A DNA stretch of 64,000 nt from Rhodococcus tukisamuensis NBRC 100609 (GCF_001894985.1 NZ_BCXG01000024.1:18129-82128), one strand, 5' to 3'. Numbered from the stretch's first letter, positions 50,940 through 60,410 are shown. Program-made: numbers and translations. The notes: generated from the sequence alone by a model not told the origin.

Positions 50940-52892
50940 ATGCCACAGCGCGCGCCGTACGGTTCCTGGACCTCCCCGATCGCCGCGGCGGAGTTGGCCG
51001 CCAGCGGCCACCCGGTCGACGTCGGCCGATTCGTCGGGGACGAGATCTGGTGGTCCGAGCTGCGACCCGCGGAGGGCGGCCGGACCGCGATCCGCAGGGC
51101 CGGCCCGGGCGGGCAGCCGGTGGACGTGCTCGCCGCGCCGTGGAACGCGCGGACCCGGGTGCACGAGTACGGCGGCGGCGCCTGGGCGGTCACCGACGAT
51201 CAGCGGCTGGTGTTCGCCGAGTTCCACGACCAGCGGGTGTACGTGAAGTCCGCCGGCCGGCACCCGGTGCCGCTCACCCCGGAACCGCCGATCCCCGCGG
51301 GCGTCCGGTACGGCGAACTGAGCGTCGTCGGCGAAGAGGTCTGGTGCGTGCGTGAGACACACACTCAGGCGGGCGAGGTGCGCCGGGACGTCTGCGCGAT
51401 CCCGCTGGACGGCGCCGCCGCCGACGATGCGTCCGCGATCCGTTCGATCGTCGCCGGCTCGGACTTCCTGGCGTACCCGACGCTGTCGCCGGACGGTCGC
51501 CGGCTCGCCTGGATCGCCTGGGACCACCCGCAGATGCCGTGGGACGGAACCGAACTGCGCATCGCCGAGCTCGATGGCGACGGCGTGTGCGGGCCGTGGC
51601 GGGTGCTGCTCGGCGGCGTCGAGGAGTCGGTGCTGCAGCCGCAGTGGCACGGCGACGACTCGCTGTACGCGATCAGTGACCGCAGCGGCTGGTGGAACAT
51701 CCACCGGGTGGGCCTGGACGGCGCCGCGCCGCAGCCGGTGTGCGCCGCGGCGGGGGACTTCGGTGCTCCGCTGTGGCAGCTCGGCGCCCGCTGGTACACC
51801 GAGCTGGCGGACGGCCGGTTGCTCGCCGTCCGCACGGTCGGCACCGACGCACTGACGGTGATCGACCCGGCCGACGGCACCGCACACGACCTGGACATGG
51901 GCGACCTGACCACGGTCGCAGTGTCCGACGTTGACGGGGAGCGGCTGCTGCTGCGCTGCGGCGGCGCCGGGACGCCGGCCGGGCTGCGCCTGCTCGACCT
52001 CGCGTCGGGCACGCTCGCCGACGTGCGCCTCGGGGTGGAGTCGCTGCCTCCCGCCGGGTATCTGCCGACCGCGCAACCGATCACGGTGACCGGGCCGCAG
52101 GGCCGTGAGGTGCACGCGTTCGCCTACCCGCCGCGGAACCCGGACTTCGTCGGACTCGACGGCGAGCTGCCGCCCTACGTGGCGTTTGTGCACGGCGGGC
52201 CGACGGCGCACGTGGCGCCCGCCCTGAGCCTGGTGTTCGCCTACTTCACCAGCCGCGGCATCGGCGTGGTCGACGTGAACTACGGCGGGTCCAGCGGGTA
52301 CGGCCGTGAATACCGGAACCGGTTGCGCGGGCAGTGGGGGATCGTCGACGTGGAGGACACCGTCGCCGCGGTGCGCGGGCTGGCCGAGGCCGGGCTCGCG
52401 GACCCGGAGCGGCTGGCCATCGAGGGCGGCTCGGCGGGCGGCTGGACGGTGCTGGCGGCGCTGACCACCTCGGACGTGTTCGCCTGCGGCGCTTCGTACT
52501 ACGGGGTCGCGGAGCTGGAGGGGTTCGTGCAGGAGACGCACGATTTCGAGTCCCGGTACATCGACGGGCTGATCGGCCCGCTGCCGGAGTCCGCGGAGCT
52601 CTACGCGCAGCGCGCGCCGCTCAACAACGTCGACGGCCTCAACTGCCCGGTGCTGCTGCTGCAGGGCCTCGACGACCCGATCGTCCCGCCGTCGCAGGCG
52701 GAGAGATTCCGTGATGCGTTGGTGTCCAAGGGGATACCGCACGCGTACCTGGCCTATGAGGGGGAGGCGCACGGGTTCCGCCGGCTGCAGACGCAGGTGA
52801 GCGCCCGCGAGGCCGAGCTGTCCTTCTACGGGCAGCTGCTCGGCTTCGAGACGCCGGGCATTCCGCGGCTCGAGCTCTGGCGCCCGCAGTAG
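50940..52892 (+). CDS. S9-family prolyl oligopeptidase-type serine peptidase
   Basis: The 650-residue product has an N-terminal beta-propeller with WD-like repeats (YPTLSPDGRRLAWIAWDHPQ) and a C-terminal alpha/beta-hydrolase domain. The nucleophile is in IEGGSAGGWTVLAAL (GxSxGG), and the Asp and His are near LDDPIVPPSQAER and YEGEAHGF. The propeller limits access to short peptides. No signal peptide is present. The ATG at 50940 fits MPQRAPYGSW. Confidence 0.9.
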   Translation: MPQRAPYGSWTSPIAAAELAASGHPVDVGRFVGDEIWWSELRPAEGGRTAIRRAGPGGQPVDVLAAPWNARTRVHEYGGGAWAVTDDQRLVFAEFHDQRVYVKSAGRHPVPLTPEPPIPAGVRYGELSVVGEEVWCVRETHTQAGEVRRDVCAIPLDGAAADDASAIRSIVAGSDFLAYPTLSPDGRRLAWIAWDHPQMPWDGTELRIAELDGDGVCGPWRVLLGGVEESVLQPQWHGDDSLYAISDRSGWWNIHRVGLDGAAPQPVCAAAGDFGAPLWQLGARWYTELADGRLLAVRTVGTDALTVIDPADGTAHDLDMGDLTTVAVSDVDGERLLLRCGGAGTPAGLRLLDLASGTLADVRLGVESLPPAGYLPTAQPITVTGPQGREVHAFAYPPRNPDFVGLDGELPPYVAFVHGGPTAHVAPALSLVFAYFTSRGIGVVDVNYGGSSGYGREYRNRLRGQWGIVDVEDTVAAVRGLAEAGLADPERLAIEGGSAGGWTVLAALTTSDVFACGASYYGVAELEGFVQETHDFESRYIDGLIGPLPESAELYAQRAPLNNVDGLNCPVLLLQGLDDPIVPPSQAERFRDALVSKGIPHAYLAYEGEAHGFRRLQTQVSAREAELSFYGQLLGFETPGIPRLELWRPQ

Positions 52893-52944
52893 CGTCGCCG
52901 CCTGCTCGCGAGCACACCGCGTCTGTCTCCGGCGCAGGGGTTTT

Positions 52945-52977
52945 GGACGTGCAACGGGGGTGTGACGGAGCCAGAAG
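52945..52977 (+). repeat. Direct repeat left of the DUF559 gene
   Basis: GACGTGCAACGGGGGTGTGA followed by CGGAGCCAGAAGG matches 54101-54132 at all but about four positions. The two copies bracket the gene at 53000-53956. Confidence 0.6.
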
Positions 52978-52999
52978 GTGTGTGACGGCGGGTGTGGGG

Positions 53000-53956
53000 T
53001 CACGGCTTCGGGGTGTGCTCGATGCGGCCGGTCGGCGGCGGGGACTTCCGGGCGCGCGCAATCGCCCGGTGCACTCGCTCGATGATCACCTGCGGTGTCG
53101 CCAGCTCGTCCCAGATCCATCGGACCACCTGCCAGCCCGCGTCTCGCAGCCGGTCTTCGCGGAGCTTCTCGGCCCACAGGACGTCGGCGGGTACCTGACC
53201 CACGGGCACCAGCCGGCCGTACTTGACACGGCCGTCGAACTCGCAGATCACGTGGTGCTCCTCGAGCAGTAGGTCCACCCGGCCCAGGCGTTCGCCCTCG
53301 TCGGAGTAGAGGTTCGGCTGGAGTTCGGGCAGCGGCAGGTGTTTGCGGATGAACATCGCCCGGCTTCGGGATTCGCCGACGCTCTCGGCGCGCCCGTCGA
53401 GGTGGTCCACCACGCGCCGGGCCCGCCTGCTGCCCGGTCGGCCGGCGATCGACCTGAGTGTGTCCTCGAGCAGGTCGGGGGTGAGGGCGGTGCCGTGCAG
53501 GGCGTGGTCCCCGGCGACCAGCGCCTGTTCGAACGGCAGCGTCCGGGCCAGGTCGACGACGGTGCGCGCGAGCGACGTGACGCGCCGGCCGGCCACCTCC
53601 ACCACCTCGGACCGGTCGAGTCCGGCCGAGTGGACGTGCCGGAGTGCGGACCTGCTGCCGCCGGTGCGGCGGTCGCGGGTGAGGTGTACGGCCCGCAGCG
53701 GCGTGTGCCACAGGTCGAGTCCGTGGAGGACGGCCGCCGACTGATGGCTCAGCACGGCGTCGGCCGAGGCCGCTCGCAACGCCGACTCCGCGCGCATGCG
53801 GTGCTGCGCCACCGCGTCGAGGGCGTCGTACTCCGTGCTGTCGGTGAACGAACCGGGGCGCAACCGGCGCCAGCGTCCGGTGGTGCACATCCGCTGGAGT
53901 TCGCGGTCGGTGGCGCCGCGCTGCAACGCGTCGGGTCTACGGAAGACGATGCTCAT
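53000..53956 (-). CDS. DUF559 nuclease-fold protein with AbiEi-like N-terminus
   Basis: The 318-residue product has an N-terminal winged-helix part (LQRMCTTGRWRRLRPGSFTD), a middle domain (SHQSAAVLHGLDLWHTPLRA) and a C-terminal DUF559 domain of the Vsr-like nuclease fold (HHVICEFDGRVKYGRL with Asp, then EKLREDRLRDAGWQVVRWIW). The layout resembles AbiEi-type antitoxins fused to a nuclease-like domain; the biological role is unknown. It is flanked by direct repeats. Confidence 0.85.
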   Translation of the reverse strand: MSIVFRRPDALQRGATDRELQRMCTTGRWRRLRPGSFTDSTEYDALDAVAQHRMRAESALRAASADAVLSHQSAAVLHGLDLWHTPLRAVHLTRDRRTGGSRSALRHVHSAGLDRSEVVEVAGRRVTSLARTVVDLARTLPFEQALVAGDHALHGTALTPDLLEDTLRSIAGRPGSRRARRVVDHLDGRAESVGESRSRAMFIRKHLPLPELQPNLYSDEGERLGRVDLLLEEHHVICEFDGRVKYGRLVPVGQVPADVLWAEKLREDRLRDAGWQVVRWIWDELATPQVIIERVHRAIARARKSPPPTGRIEHTPKP

Positions 53957-54100
53957 GCGTCTCATCGTGCGGGGGCCGCTGCCCGGGCACGACGGCGCGA
54001 ACTGGGCCTTCGACGACCCTGTGGATGGTTCCCCGGCCTGTGGATGGCTTGCGGTCGAGGCGCGATCACACAGGTTTTGGCTCCGGCACAAGGGCCCTGG

Positions 54101-54132
54101 GCGTGCAGTGGGGGTGTGACGGAGACAGAAGG
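54101..54132 (+). repeat. Direct repeat right of the DUF559 gene
   Basis: GCGTGCAGTGGGGGTGTGAC followed by GGAGACAGAAGG matches the repeat at 52945. A partial third copy in opposite orientation lies after dcd at about 42313-42336. Confidence 0.6.
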
Positions 54133-54170
54133 GGTGTGCGGGCGGGACGGCGCGCGGGTGCGCGGACGAG

Positions 54171-54205
54171 GAAGGCGCCCCGACCCTTGCGGGTGGGGCG
54201 CCTTC
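54171..54205 (-). terminator. Terminator of the Fe-S oxidoreductase gene
   Basis: GAAGGCGCCCC (54171-54181) and GGGGCGCCTTC (54195-54205) form a perfect 11-bp stem, 29 bases after the stop codon on the minus strand. Confidence 0.75.
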
Positions 54206-54233
54206 TCGGTGTTGCGCTTACTGCCGGCGGAAC

Positions 54234-57200
54234 CTACTTCTTACGACCGGGTGCCTTCGCACCGGCCTTGAAGCCCAGTCCGCCGGGCTTGGCCTGCGGC
54301 GGCGCCGGGGTCTCGGCCTTGGGCGCCTCGGCAACCGGCTCGGCAGCAACCGGCTCGGCAGCAACCGGCTCGGCCTGCGGGGCCTCGGCGGCGGGTGCCG
54401 GGGCGGCGGCGGGTGCGGCCTTGCGGGCACCCGGAGCCTTGGCGCCGGACTTGAAGCCGAGTCCGCCTGCCTTCGGTTGCGGCGGGGCGGCGGGTGCCGC
54501 GACCTCTGCAGCCGGAGCCGCCTCGACCGGGGCAACCGGAGCGGCCTCGACCGGAGCAGCGGGCGCGGCGGTCTTGGCGCCGGGGGCCTTGGCCCCGCCC
54601 TTCATCTGCAGACCCTTGCCACCCGGAGCCTTGGCGCCCGAGGCGAGCCCCAGACCCTTCGGCTTGGCGGCGGTCTCGGCGGCGGGAGCCTCGGTGGCCG
54701 GTGCCGCCTCGGCGGCGGGAGCAGCAGCGGCGGGCTTGGCGCCCGGAGCCTTGGCCCCGCCCTTCATGCCGAGACCGGGTGCCTTCGCCCCGCCCTTGAG
54801 CCCGAGACCCTTGGGAGCCGGGGCTGCCCCGGCCGGAGCCTCGGCGGCAGGCGCCGCGGCGGCCGGCTTGGCGCCGGGTGCCTTCGCGCCGGGAGCCTTG
54901 GCCAGACCCTTCATGCCCAGACCCTTGACGGCAGGCTTGGCCTCGCCGTCGGCGGCCGGAGCGGCGGCGGGCTTCGCGCCCGGAGCCTTGGCGCCGGGGG
55001 CCTTGGCCAGACCCTTCATGCCCAGACCCTTGGCGGCGGGCTTCGCCGCTGCCGGGGCAGCGGCAGCAGCGGCCGCGGCGGGCGCGGCAGCAGGCGCTGC
55101 CGGGGCCTCGGCGACCGGAGCGGGCTCCGCGACGGCAGCCTTCTCGCGCTGGACCACCTTGAGGTTCGCCGACAGCACGTCCGGCTCGAGGCGGGTGACG
55201 GAGTTCAGCATCAGCTGCGCGACGTCCACGACCTCGACGCCTTCGCCCTCGCCCTTCTCCTGACGCGCGGTGACGCCGTCGGTGAGCATGACGCGGCAGA
55301 ACGGGCAGCCGGTGGCGATCTTCTTCGGGTTCGTCGAGAGCGCCTCGTCGACGCGGTCGACGTTGATGCGCTTGCCGATGTTCTCTTCCATCCACATGCG
55401 CGCGCCGCCGGCGCCACAGCACATGGACCGCTCGCCGTGACGCGGCATCTCGACGAGCTTGGCGCCGGACGCCTCCATCAGCTCACGGGGTGCGTCGTAG
55501 ACCTTGTTGTGGCGGCCGAGGAAGCACGGGTCGTGGTAGGTGACGTCCTCGGAGACCGAGGCGACCGGGATCAGCTTCTTCTGGCGGACCAGGCGGTTGA
55601 GCAGCTGGGTGTGGTGGACGACCTCGTAGTCGCCGCCCACCTCCGGGTACTCGTTGCCGAGCGCGTTGAAGCAGTGCGCACAGGTGACGACGATCTTGCG
55701 CTTGCGCTGCTCGACGCCCTCGAACACCGAGTTCAGCATCTCGATGTTCTGCATCGCGAGCTGCTGGAAGAGGAACTCGTTGCCCGCGCGGCGAGCGGAG
55801 TCGCCGGTGCAGGTCTCGTCGGCGCCCAGGACCATGAACTTCACGCCCGCGGTGGCGAGCAGCTCGGCGACGGCCTTGGTGGTCTTCTTGGCGCGGTCCT
55901 CGTAGGCGCCGGCGCAGCCGACCCAGAAGAGGTACTCGTAGTCCTCGAAGGTGTCCGCATCCTGGCCGTAGACCGGGATGTCGAAGTCCATCTCCTTGAT
56001 CCAGTTGAGGCGGTCCTTGGAGTTCTGGCCCCAGGGGTTGCCCTTGTTCTCGAGGTTCTTGAACAGGCCGGCCAGCTCGGACGGGAACTCCGACTCGATG
56101 AGCACCTGGTAGCGGCGCATGTCGATGATGTGGTCGACGTGCTCGATGTCGACGGGGCACTGCTCGACGCAGGCGCCACAGTTGGTGCACGACCACAGGG
56201 TCTCGAGGTCGATGACCGGAGCCAGCTCGCCCTCGACGGTCTCGCCGACCAGCTTGCGCTCGGCCTCGGTGCGCGCGGCCTCGGGGATCTTGGCCAGCGC
56301 GGCCTCGTTGACGTTGCCCTCGGCGTCGACCAGGCCGATCTCGTCGCCGCCCATGTCCTTGCGGCCACCGGCCAGCAGGTACGGCGCCTTGGCGTAGCCG
56401 TGGTCGCGCAGCGACATGATCAGCAGCTTCGGCGACAGCGGCTTGCCGGTGTTCCAGGCGGGGCACTGGCTCTGGCAGCGGCCGCACTCGGTGCACGTGG
56501 TGAAGTCGAGCCAGCCCTTCCAGGAGAAGTCCTCGATCTGGCCGGCGCCCAGGGTGTCGGTGTCCGGGTCGACGTTGTCCATCGTCAGGGCCTTGCCCTT
56601 GGACATCATCGGCTTCGCGGCACCGAGGGCGACGTCGCCGTCGTCCTCACGCTTGAAGTAGATGTTCGGGAACGCCGAGAAGCGGTGCCAGGCGACGCCC
56701 CAGGTGATGTTGCGGCCGACGACGAAGAGCCAGATCATGCCGGACATCAGCTTGACGAACGCGAACACCGAGACCATCACGGCGCTGGCGGGCAGCAGCT
56801 TGGCCACGTTCATGGTGAAGAAGTCGGTCCACGGGTTGGCGTGGCCGTAGGTGGCGATCTTGCCGGCCTTCACCATGATCATGCCGAGGCCCTCGACGAG
56901 GACGACGATCTCGACGAAGTACGCGGGGCCGAACTTGGAGCCGCCGAAGCGGGAGAGCCGCTCGGGGATGCGCGGGTGGTTCAGCTGGCGGATCACGATC
57001 AGCGTCAGGATGCCGACGACGGTGCCGATGCCGAGGATCTCGTCCCACAGGTGCCACATCCACGTGTCGCCGAAGATCGGCCAGTGGAACTCGGGGTTGA
57101 ACGTCTGGCCGTACGCCTCGAACCACAGCAGCATGCCGCCGAGGAAGCCGATCATCACCAGCCAGTGCGCCCAGCCGACGGTGCGGAACTTCTGCATCCG

Positions 57201-57386
57201 GGTGTGCGCGATGAACTCGACGATCATCTGCTTGAAGCGGGGGAAGAACGGGCGCCACCGGTCCGGGGCTGGCTGACCGATCTGCACTGTCTTCGCCATG
57301 GTCCAGGCCCCGCTCAAGAACGAGGCCCAGCACACGAGGCTGAGCAGTACGCCGATCGTGCCCAACGTGATCGTCAGGGCGTTCAT
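54234..57386 (-). CDS. Membrane heterodisulfide-reductase-like Fe-S oxidoreductase with repetitive tail
   Basis: The 1050-residue product corresponds to Rv0338c. Five or so membrane helices with a heme-b/NarI-like layout lead to two 4Fe-4S binding sites (CTECGRCQSQCP and CTNCGACVEQCP). Two CCG domains follow, seen in CAHCFNALGNEYPEVGG and CCGAGGARMW. It probably passes electrons between the quinone pool and a soluble partner. The last 300 residues are an Ala/Pro/Lys-rich tail with repeated GLGMKGLAKAPGAK units, which look intrinsically disordered. The ATG at 57386 follows GAAAGG; an ATG at 57401 is also in frame. Confidence 0.9.
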   Translation of the reverse strand: MNALTITLGTIGVLLSLVCWASFLSGAWTMAKTVQIGQPAPDRWRPFFPRFKQMIVEFIAHTRMQKFRTVGWAHWLVMIGFLGGMLLWFEAYGQTFNPEFHWPIFGDTWMWHLWDEILGIGTVVGILTLIVIRQLNHPRIPERLSRFGGSKFGPAYFVEIVVLVEGLGMIMVKAGKIATYGHANPWTDFFTMNVAKLLPASAVMVSVFAFVKLMSGMIWLFVVGRNITWGVAWHRFSAFPNIYFKREDDGDVALGAAKPMMSKGKALTMDNVDPDTDTLGAGQIEDFSWKGWLDFTTCTECGRCQSQCPAWNTGKPLSPKLLIMSLRDHGYAKAPYLLAGGRKDMGGDEIGLVDAEGNVNEAALAKIPEAARTEAERKLVGETVEGELAPVIDLETLWSCTNCGACVEQCPVDIEHVDHIIDMRRYQVLIESEFPSELAGLFKNLENKGNPWGQNSKDRLNWIKEMDFDIPVYGQDADTFEDYEYLFWVGCAGAYEDRAKKTTKAVAELLATAGVKFMVLGADETCTGDSARRAGNEFLFQQLAMQNIEMLNSVFEGVEQRKRKIVVTCAHCFNALGNEYPEVGGDYEVVHHTQLLNRLVRQKKLIPVASVSEDVTYHDPCFLGRHNKVYDAPRELMEASGAKLVEMPRHGERSMCCGAGGARMWMEENIGKRINVDRVDEALSTNPKKIATGCPFCRVMLTDGVTARQEKGEGEGVEVVDVAQLMLNSVTRLEPDVLSANLKVVQREKAAVAEPAPVAEAPAAPAAAPAAAAAAAAPAAAKPAAKGLGMKGLAKAPGAKAPGAKPAAAPAADGEAKPAVKGLGMKGLAKAPGAKAPGAKPAAAAPAAEAPAGAAPAPKGLGLKGGAKAPGLGMKGGAKAPGAKPAAAAPAAEAAPATEAPAAETAAKPKGLGLASGAKAPGGKGLQMKGGAKAPGAKTAAPAAPVEAAPVAPVEAAPAAEVAAPAAPPQPKAGGLGFKSGAKAPGARKAAPAAAPAPAAEAPQAEPVAAEPVAAEPVAEAPKAETPAPPQAKPGGLGFKAGAKAPGRKK

Positions 57387-57717
57387 GTCACGGCCTTTCA
57401 TTTGACTTACAGCAGTCGCTACGGGCTAAGTTACCCGCCGGTAGCAAGCGGATCCAGGGTCGAGTGCAAGATACGCTGCCGGGGGTCCGGATGCGACGGC
57501 ACAGGTCTTGTGACGTCCACCGTAATTTGTGCCCCTATCAGGGCCGATTGGCAGGTAATCCTAACTTCCCCGGATGACCTGCGCGGGAGCGGGCCGGGAG
57601 GGGCCTCGTTACGTCGCCTCACAGTCATTGTTCTCAGGGCTTCCTCAGACTAAGATCTGCCTGTCGCACAGACTTTGCGTGCCTATAACAAGTTCTTTCC
57701 GGAGGGGATTCATCAGT
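57387..57717. other. Divergent promoter region
   Basis: The stretch separates the Fe-S gene from the secreted-protein gene and must hold both promoters. GGAGGGG at 57700-57706 serves the rightward gene. No gene is supported inside it. Confidence 0.5.
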
Positions 57718-58401
57718 ATGAGAATGAAGAAGCTTGCCGCCACCGCGGTTCTGTCCATCGCGGCGCTGGGCGTCGGGGCGGGTACCGCGTACGCGGCGCC
57801 GGCCGCCCCCGCCGCGGACGGCAACATCAACTGGGCCTCCAACATCGAGGGCAAGTCGGTGGTCACCACCATCGACGCGGGCGCGTTCAAGGTCTCGGGC
57901 GACGGCAAGAGTGTCGAGATCCGGGACGGCAAGGGCAACGCGGTCGTGAGCCTGCCGCTCGCGTTCCAGCTCAACACCCTGCAGTTCCCGATGGAGCAGA
58001 AGGTCAGCGAAGACGGCAAGAAGCTGACGATGACCCCTGTCTTCGATCTGGGCAAGGCTAAGTCGATCGCCGCCGACGCGCGCGGAGACCGCACGGTCAG
58101 CGGAATTGCGATCAAGGACATTGCCTCGCCGGAGGAGAACATGGCTGCGCAGGATATGTTCAACTCGCGCTTGGCCGTCGCGATGGCGGCGGGCGGCCTG
58201 GCTGGCACCATCGTCGGCGGCGGGATTGGGCTGGTTGGCCTCATCGCGGGTCCGGTTGCTCTGGCGACTGTGCCTGTGATGGCCACCGTTGGTGGGATCG
58301 CCGGGACCATCATCGCAGGTGGACCGACGCTGGTCGCCGCGGGCATCGATCTGGGGAAGACCCTCCAGGCCGCGCCCGGCACCACTGAGTACGTCAAGTA
58401 A
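57718..58401 (+). CDS. Secreted protein with C-terminal hydrophobic region (DUF8020-like)
   Basis: The 227-residue product has a signal peptide (MRMKKLAATAVLSIAALGVG, ending AYAAPA). The middle part is beta-rich (SVEIRDGKGNAVVSLPLAFQ). A long Gly/Ala hydrophobic stretch (GGLAGTIVGGGIGLVGLIAG and VMATVGGIAGTIIAGGPTLV) could form one or two membrane helices. Similar proteins are common and often multi-copy in Rhodococcus and Nocardia; their role is not known. A strong terminator follows. Confidence 0.75.
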   Translation: MRMKKLAATAVLSIAALGVGAGTAYAAPAAPAADGNINWASNIEGKSVVTTIDAGAFKVSGDGKSVEIRDGKGNAVVSLPLAFQLNTLQFPMEQKVSEDGKKLTMTPVFDLGKAKSIAADARGDRTVSGIAIKDIASPEENMAAQDMFNSRLAVAMAAGGLAGTIVGGGIGLVGLIAGPVALATVPVMATVGGIAGTIIAGGPTLVAAGIDLGKTLQAAPGTTEYVK

Positions 58402-58410
58402 TAATCCGAA

Positions 58411-58462
58411 CCAACGACTGCGGCCCGCCACCCTCTAGGGGGTGGCGGGCCGCAGTCGTTGG
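58411..58462 (+). terminator. Very strong 23-bp hairpin terminator
   Basis: The arms 58411-58433 and 58440-58462 are perfect 23-base complements with a 6-base loop (TCTAGG). It can serve the rightward secreted-protein gene and, in the other direction, the 28-residue peptide gene. Confidence 0.85.
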
Positions 58463-58535
58463 TTGGTGGCTGTTGTGCCCAACCGGCATTGCGTTGGCGA
58501 GAGCGTGGTCTGGCGCGCTGGCTCGCCACGTCTCG

Positions 58536-58622
58536 CTAGGAGAGTCCGGCGCCGCCAGCGTTCGTCGCGATAGTGACCGCGTAGCCGAACATGTCGAACA
58601 CGACCTCGAGCAGATCCTCCAT
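58536..58622 (-). CDS. 28-residue peptide gene
   Basis: AAGGA lies 7 bases before the ATG. The product starts MEDLLEVVFDMFGYAVTIAT and ends in a Gly/Ala/Ser-rich tail, an amphipathic acidic helix much like the short peptides at 1164-1675. It lies just before the 23-bp terminator. Small size keeps confidence moderate. Confidence 0.5.
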   Translation of the reverse strand: MEDLLEVVFDMFGYAVTIATNAGGAGLS

Positions 58623-58870
58623 GGGATTTCCTTCTCTATTTGTGCCGACCTACGCGCCGGCGGCGACTCCGACTGGTCCCCCCAGTCAGCTTCGTTGCCG
58701 GCGCGAAATTCTTTTCGTGCCAGCAACATCGGGCATTCTACCGGCTGGGTTGTGGCAGTGGGGACGCTCCCCGATTTTGCGTCACGGCACGGAAGTTCAG
58801 GCAGAACAGTTCGCAATCAATGCACACAATTGGGTTCACCGTGTGTTTCATGTTTTCACCACAACGAAAA

Positions 58871-58931
58871 GGTCGGGGTGAACAATCCGAAGCGACTCTC
58901 GAAGAGCCGGACCGGACCGCCCACCCCGACC
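58871..58931 (-). terminator. Terminator of S1 protease gene 1
   Basis: GGTCGGGGTG (58871-58880) pairs with CACCCCGACC (58922-58931). The hairpin follows the stop codon of the leftward protease gene by 26 bases and shares its sequence with the terminator of the next protease gene. Confidence 0.6.
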
Positions 58932-58956
58932 CGTGTCGATGGGTGACGCGAGAGCG

Positions 58957-60261
58957 TCAGTGGGTGTTGACCGACAGTCCGGGGTTGTCGCGGAGGATCG
59001 TGTTGATCGGTGTCGCGCCTACCCACGGGGCATCGCTACTCAGGGAGGCGACCACCCTGGAAATCGAGCACGGCGCGGAGAAATTGGACACGCTGGTGAT
59101 ACCCAGCGCCTGGGTGCCGGTGACGATGGGGCCGCCGCTGTCGCCCCCGATGGTGCAGATGTTCGCGGCGAAGGTGTGCGAGATCCGGTAACCGAGGTTC
59201 ATGACGAAGTCGGTGCTGGTGACGGTGCCGCACCTGTACCCGGTCCGCCGGCCGGATTTGCATACCGGCGCGCCGACGACGGGGTCGGCGGTGCCGTCGA
59301 TCGCGAGGGAACTCGCGCCCGGTACCCGGATCAGGTTGTTGCGGAACCGGTCGGTCGCGTGGTCGTCGATCCGGATCACCGAGTAGTCGGCGACGTCGTC
59401 GGTAACAGAGCGGGCAAATGTGCCGAACCGGTCTCCGAATACGCCCTCTCCACTCATGTCGAAGGCGACGGAAGCGGCCGGGGTGCCCGCTGTGGCGGCG
59501 TTCGGGTCGCAGTGTCCTGCGGTAAGGGTGACCACCTCGCCGGCAGCGTCGGTGCCGTTGAAGCCGAGCGAGCAGTGCGCCTTGCCTGCCATGTCCGCCA
59601 TGTCCGTACCGGCGAAGGAGTCGCCACCCTGTGAGGCGAGGCCGCCGGGTGGGTCGATCGGTGGCGGGGCCAACGAACCGAGGTCCGGAAGCGGAATGAC
59701 GAAGGCGTCGCCGGCTGCGAGGAAGTCCGGCAGCTGCAGGCCAAGGTTCTGCGCGGTGTCCGAGACCTGTATTGCCATGCGGTTGTTGACCACGTCGATG
59801 CCGGCGGCGCCGATCAGCTTGGCCAGCGGGGCGGGCAGGGTTGCGACCCAGTCGTGGGCGCGGTTCAACTCCTCGTCGAGGGCGCGTTCGCTGTTCGGCA
59901 CGTCCTTGACCAGGTATCCCTGGTCCTCGACGGCCTTGCGGGCGTCGTCCTTGCCTGCGCCGTCGGCGAGACCGACCAACGGGTTTCCAGACGGGTCCAA
60001 CCAGGCGCCGGCGAAGGCGTCGGGGTACTTCTCTCGGAGGGTGTTCGCGAATGCGACGAGTTGTTGGCCGGTGTCGGCCTGCGTCAGGTACTGCTCGGCG
60101 GTCAGTCCGAGGTCGCGTTGGATCGCGGTGACCAGTTCGGGTGGCAGTGCTGTGGTGGCCGACGCGGCCGTCGCGGGTTCGGCGTGCGCCAGGGTGGGGG
60201 CGAGCAGGAGCAGGGCGGCTGAGCCGATGAGGGCGGCGCGGCGTGCGCGGGCGTGTCGCAT
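58957..60261 (-). CDS. Secreted S1-family serine protease 1 with propeptide
   Basis: The 434-residue product has a signal peptide (ALIGSAALLLLAPTLAHA) and an N-terminal propeptide of about 190 residues (PPELVTAIQRDLGLTAEQYL). The alpha-lytic-type protease domain has the His in TLTAGHCDPN, the Asp in DVADYSVIRIDD and the Ser in GGDSGGPIVTG. Cysteines around these sites suit three disulfides. The propeptide would act as folding chaperone and inhibitor until removed outside the cell. It is the third gene of a leftward tandem array. Confidence 0.88.
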   Translation of the reverse strand: MRHARARRAALIGSAALLLLAPTLAHAEPATAASATTALPPELVTAIQRDLGLTAEQYLTQADTGQQLVAFANTLREKYPDAFAGAWLDPSGNPLVGLADGAGKDDARKAVEDQGYLVKDVPNSERALDEELNRAHDWVATLPAPLAKLIGAAGIDVVNNRMAIQVSDTAQNLGLQLPDFLAAGDAFVIPLPDLGSLAPPPIDPPGGLASQGGDSFAGTDMADMAGKAHCSLGFNGTDAAGEVVTLTAGHCDPNAATAGTPAASVAFDMSGEGVFGDRFGTFARSVTDDVADYSVIRIDDHATDRFRNNLIRVPGASSLAIDGTADPVVGAPVCKSGRRTGYRCGTVTSTDFVMNLGYRISHTFAANICTIGGDSGGPIVTGTQALGITSVSNFSAPCSISRVVASLSSDAPWVGATPINTILRDNPGLSVNTH

Positions 60262-60410
60262 GGGGGATCTTCCTGTTCGAGGCATGCGGACTTGCCGCGG
60301 CGAATGCCTTCGACATTAAGCGGTGAGGATCCCTGGTGGATGCGGAAATCGGTAGGCAGAAATTGGCGAATAATCAGTCACCAGTTGGTGATTCGTGATC
60401 AACGACAGAA

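Noticed and set aside
57645..58529. A 294-codon minus-strand frame opposite the DUF8020-like gene
   Set aside because: The plus-strand gene has a clear signal peptide and ribosome site; the minus frame is its shadow and crosses the terminator.
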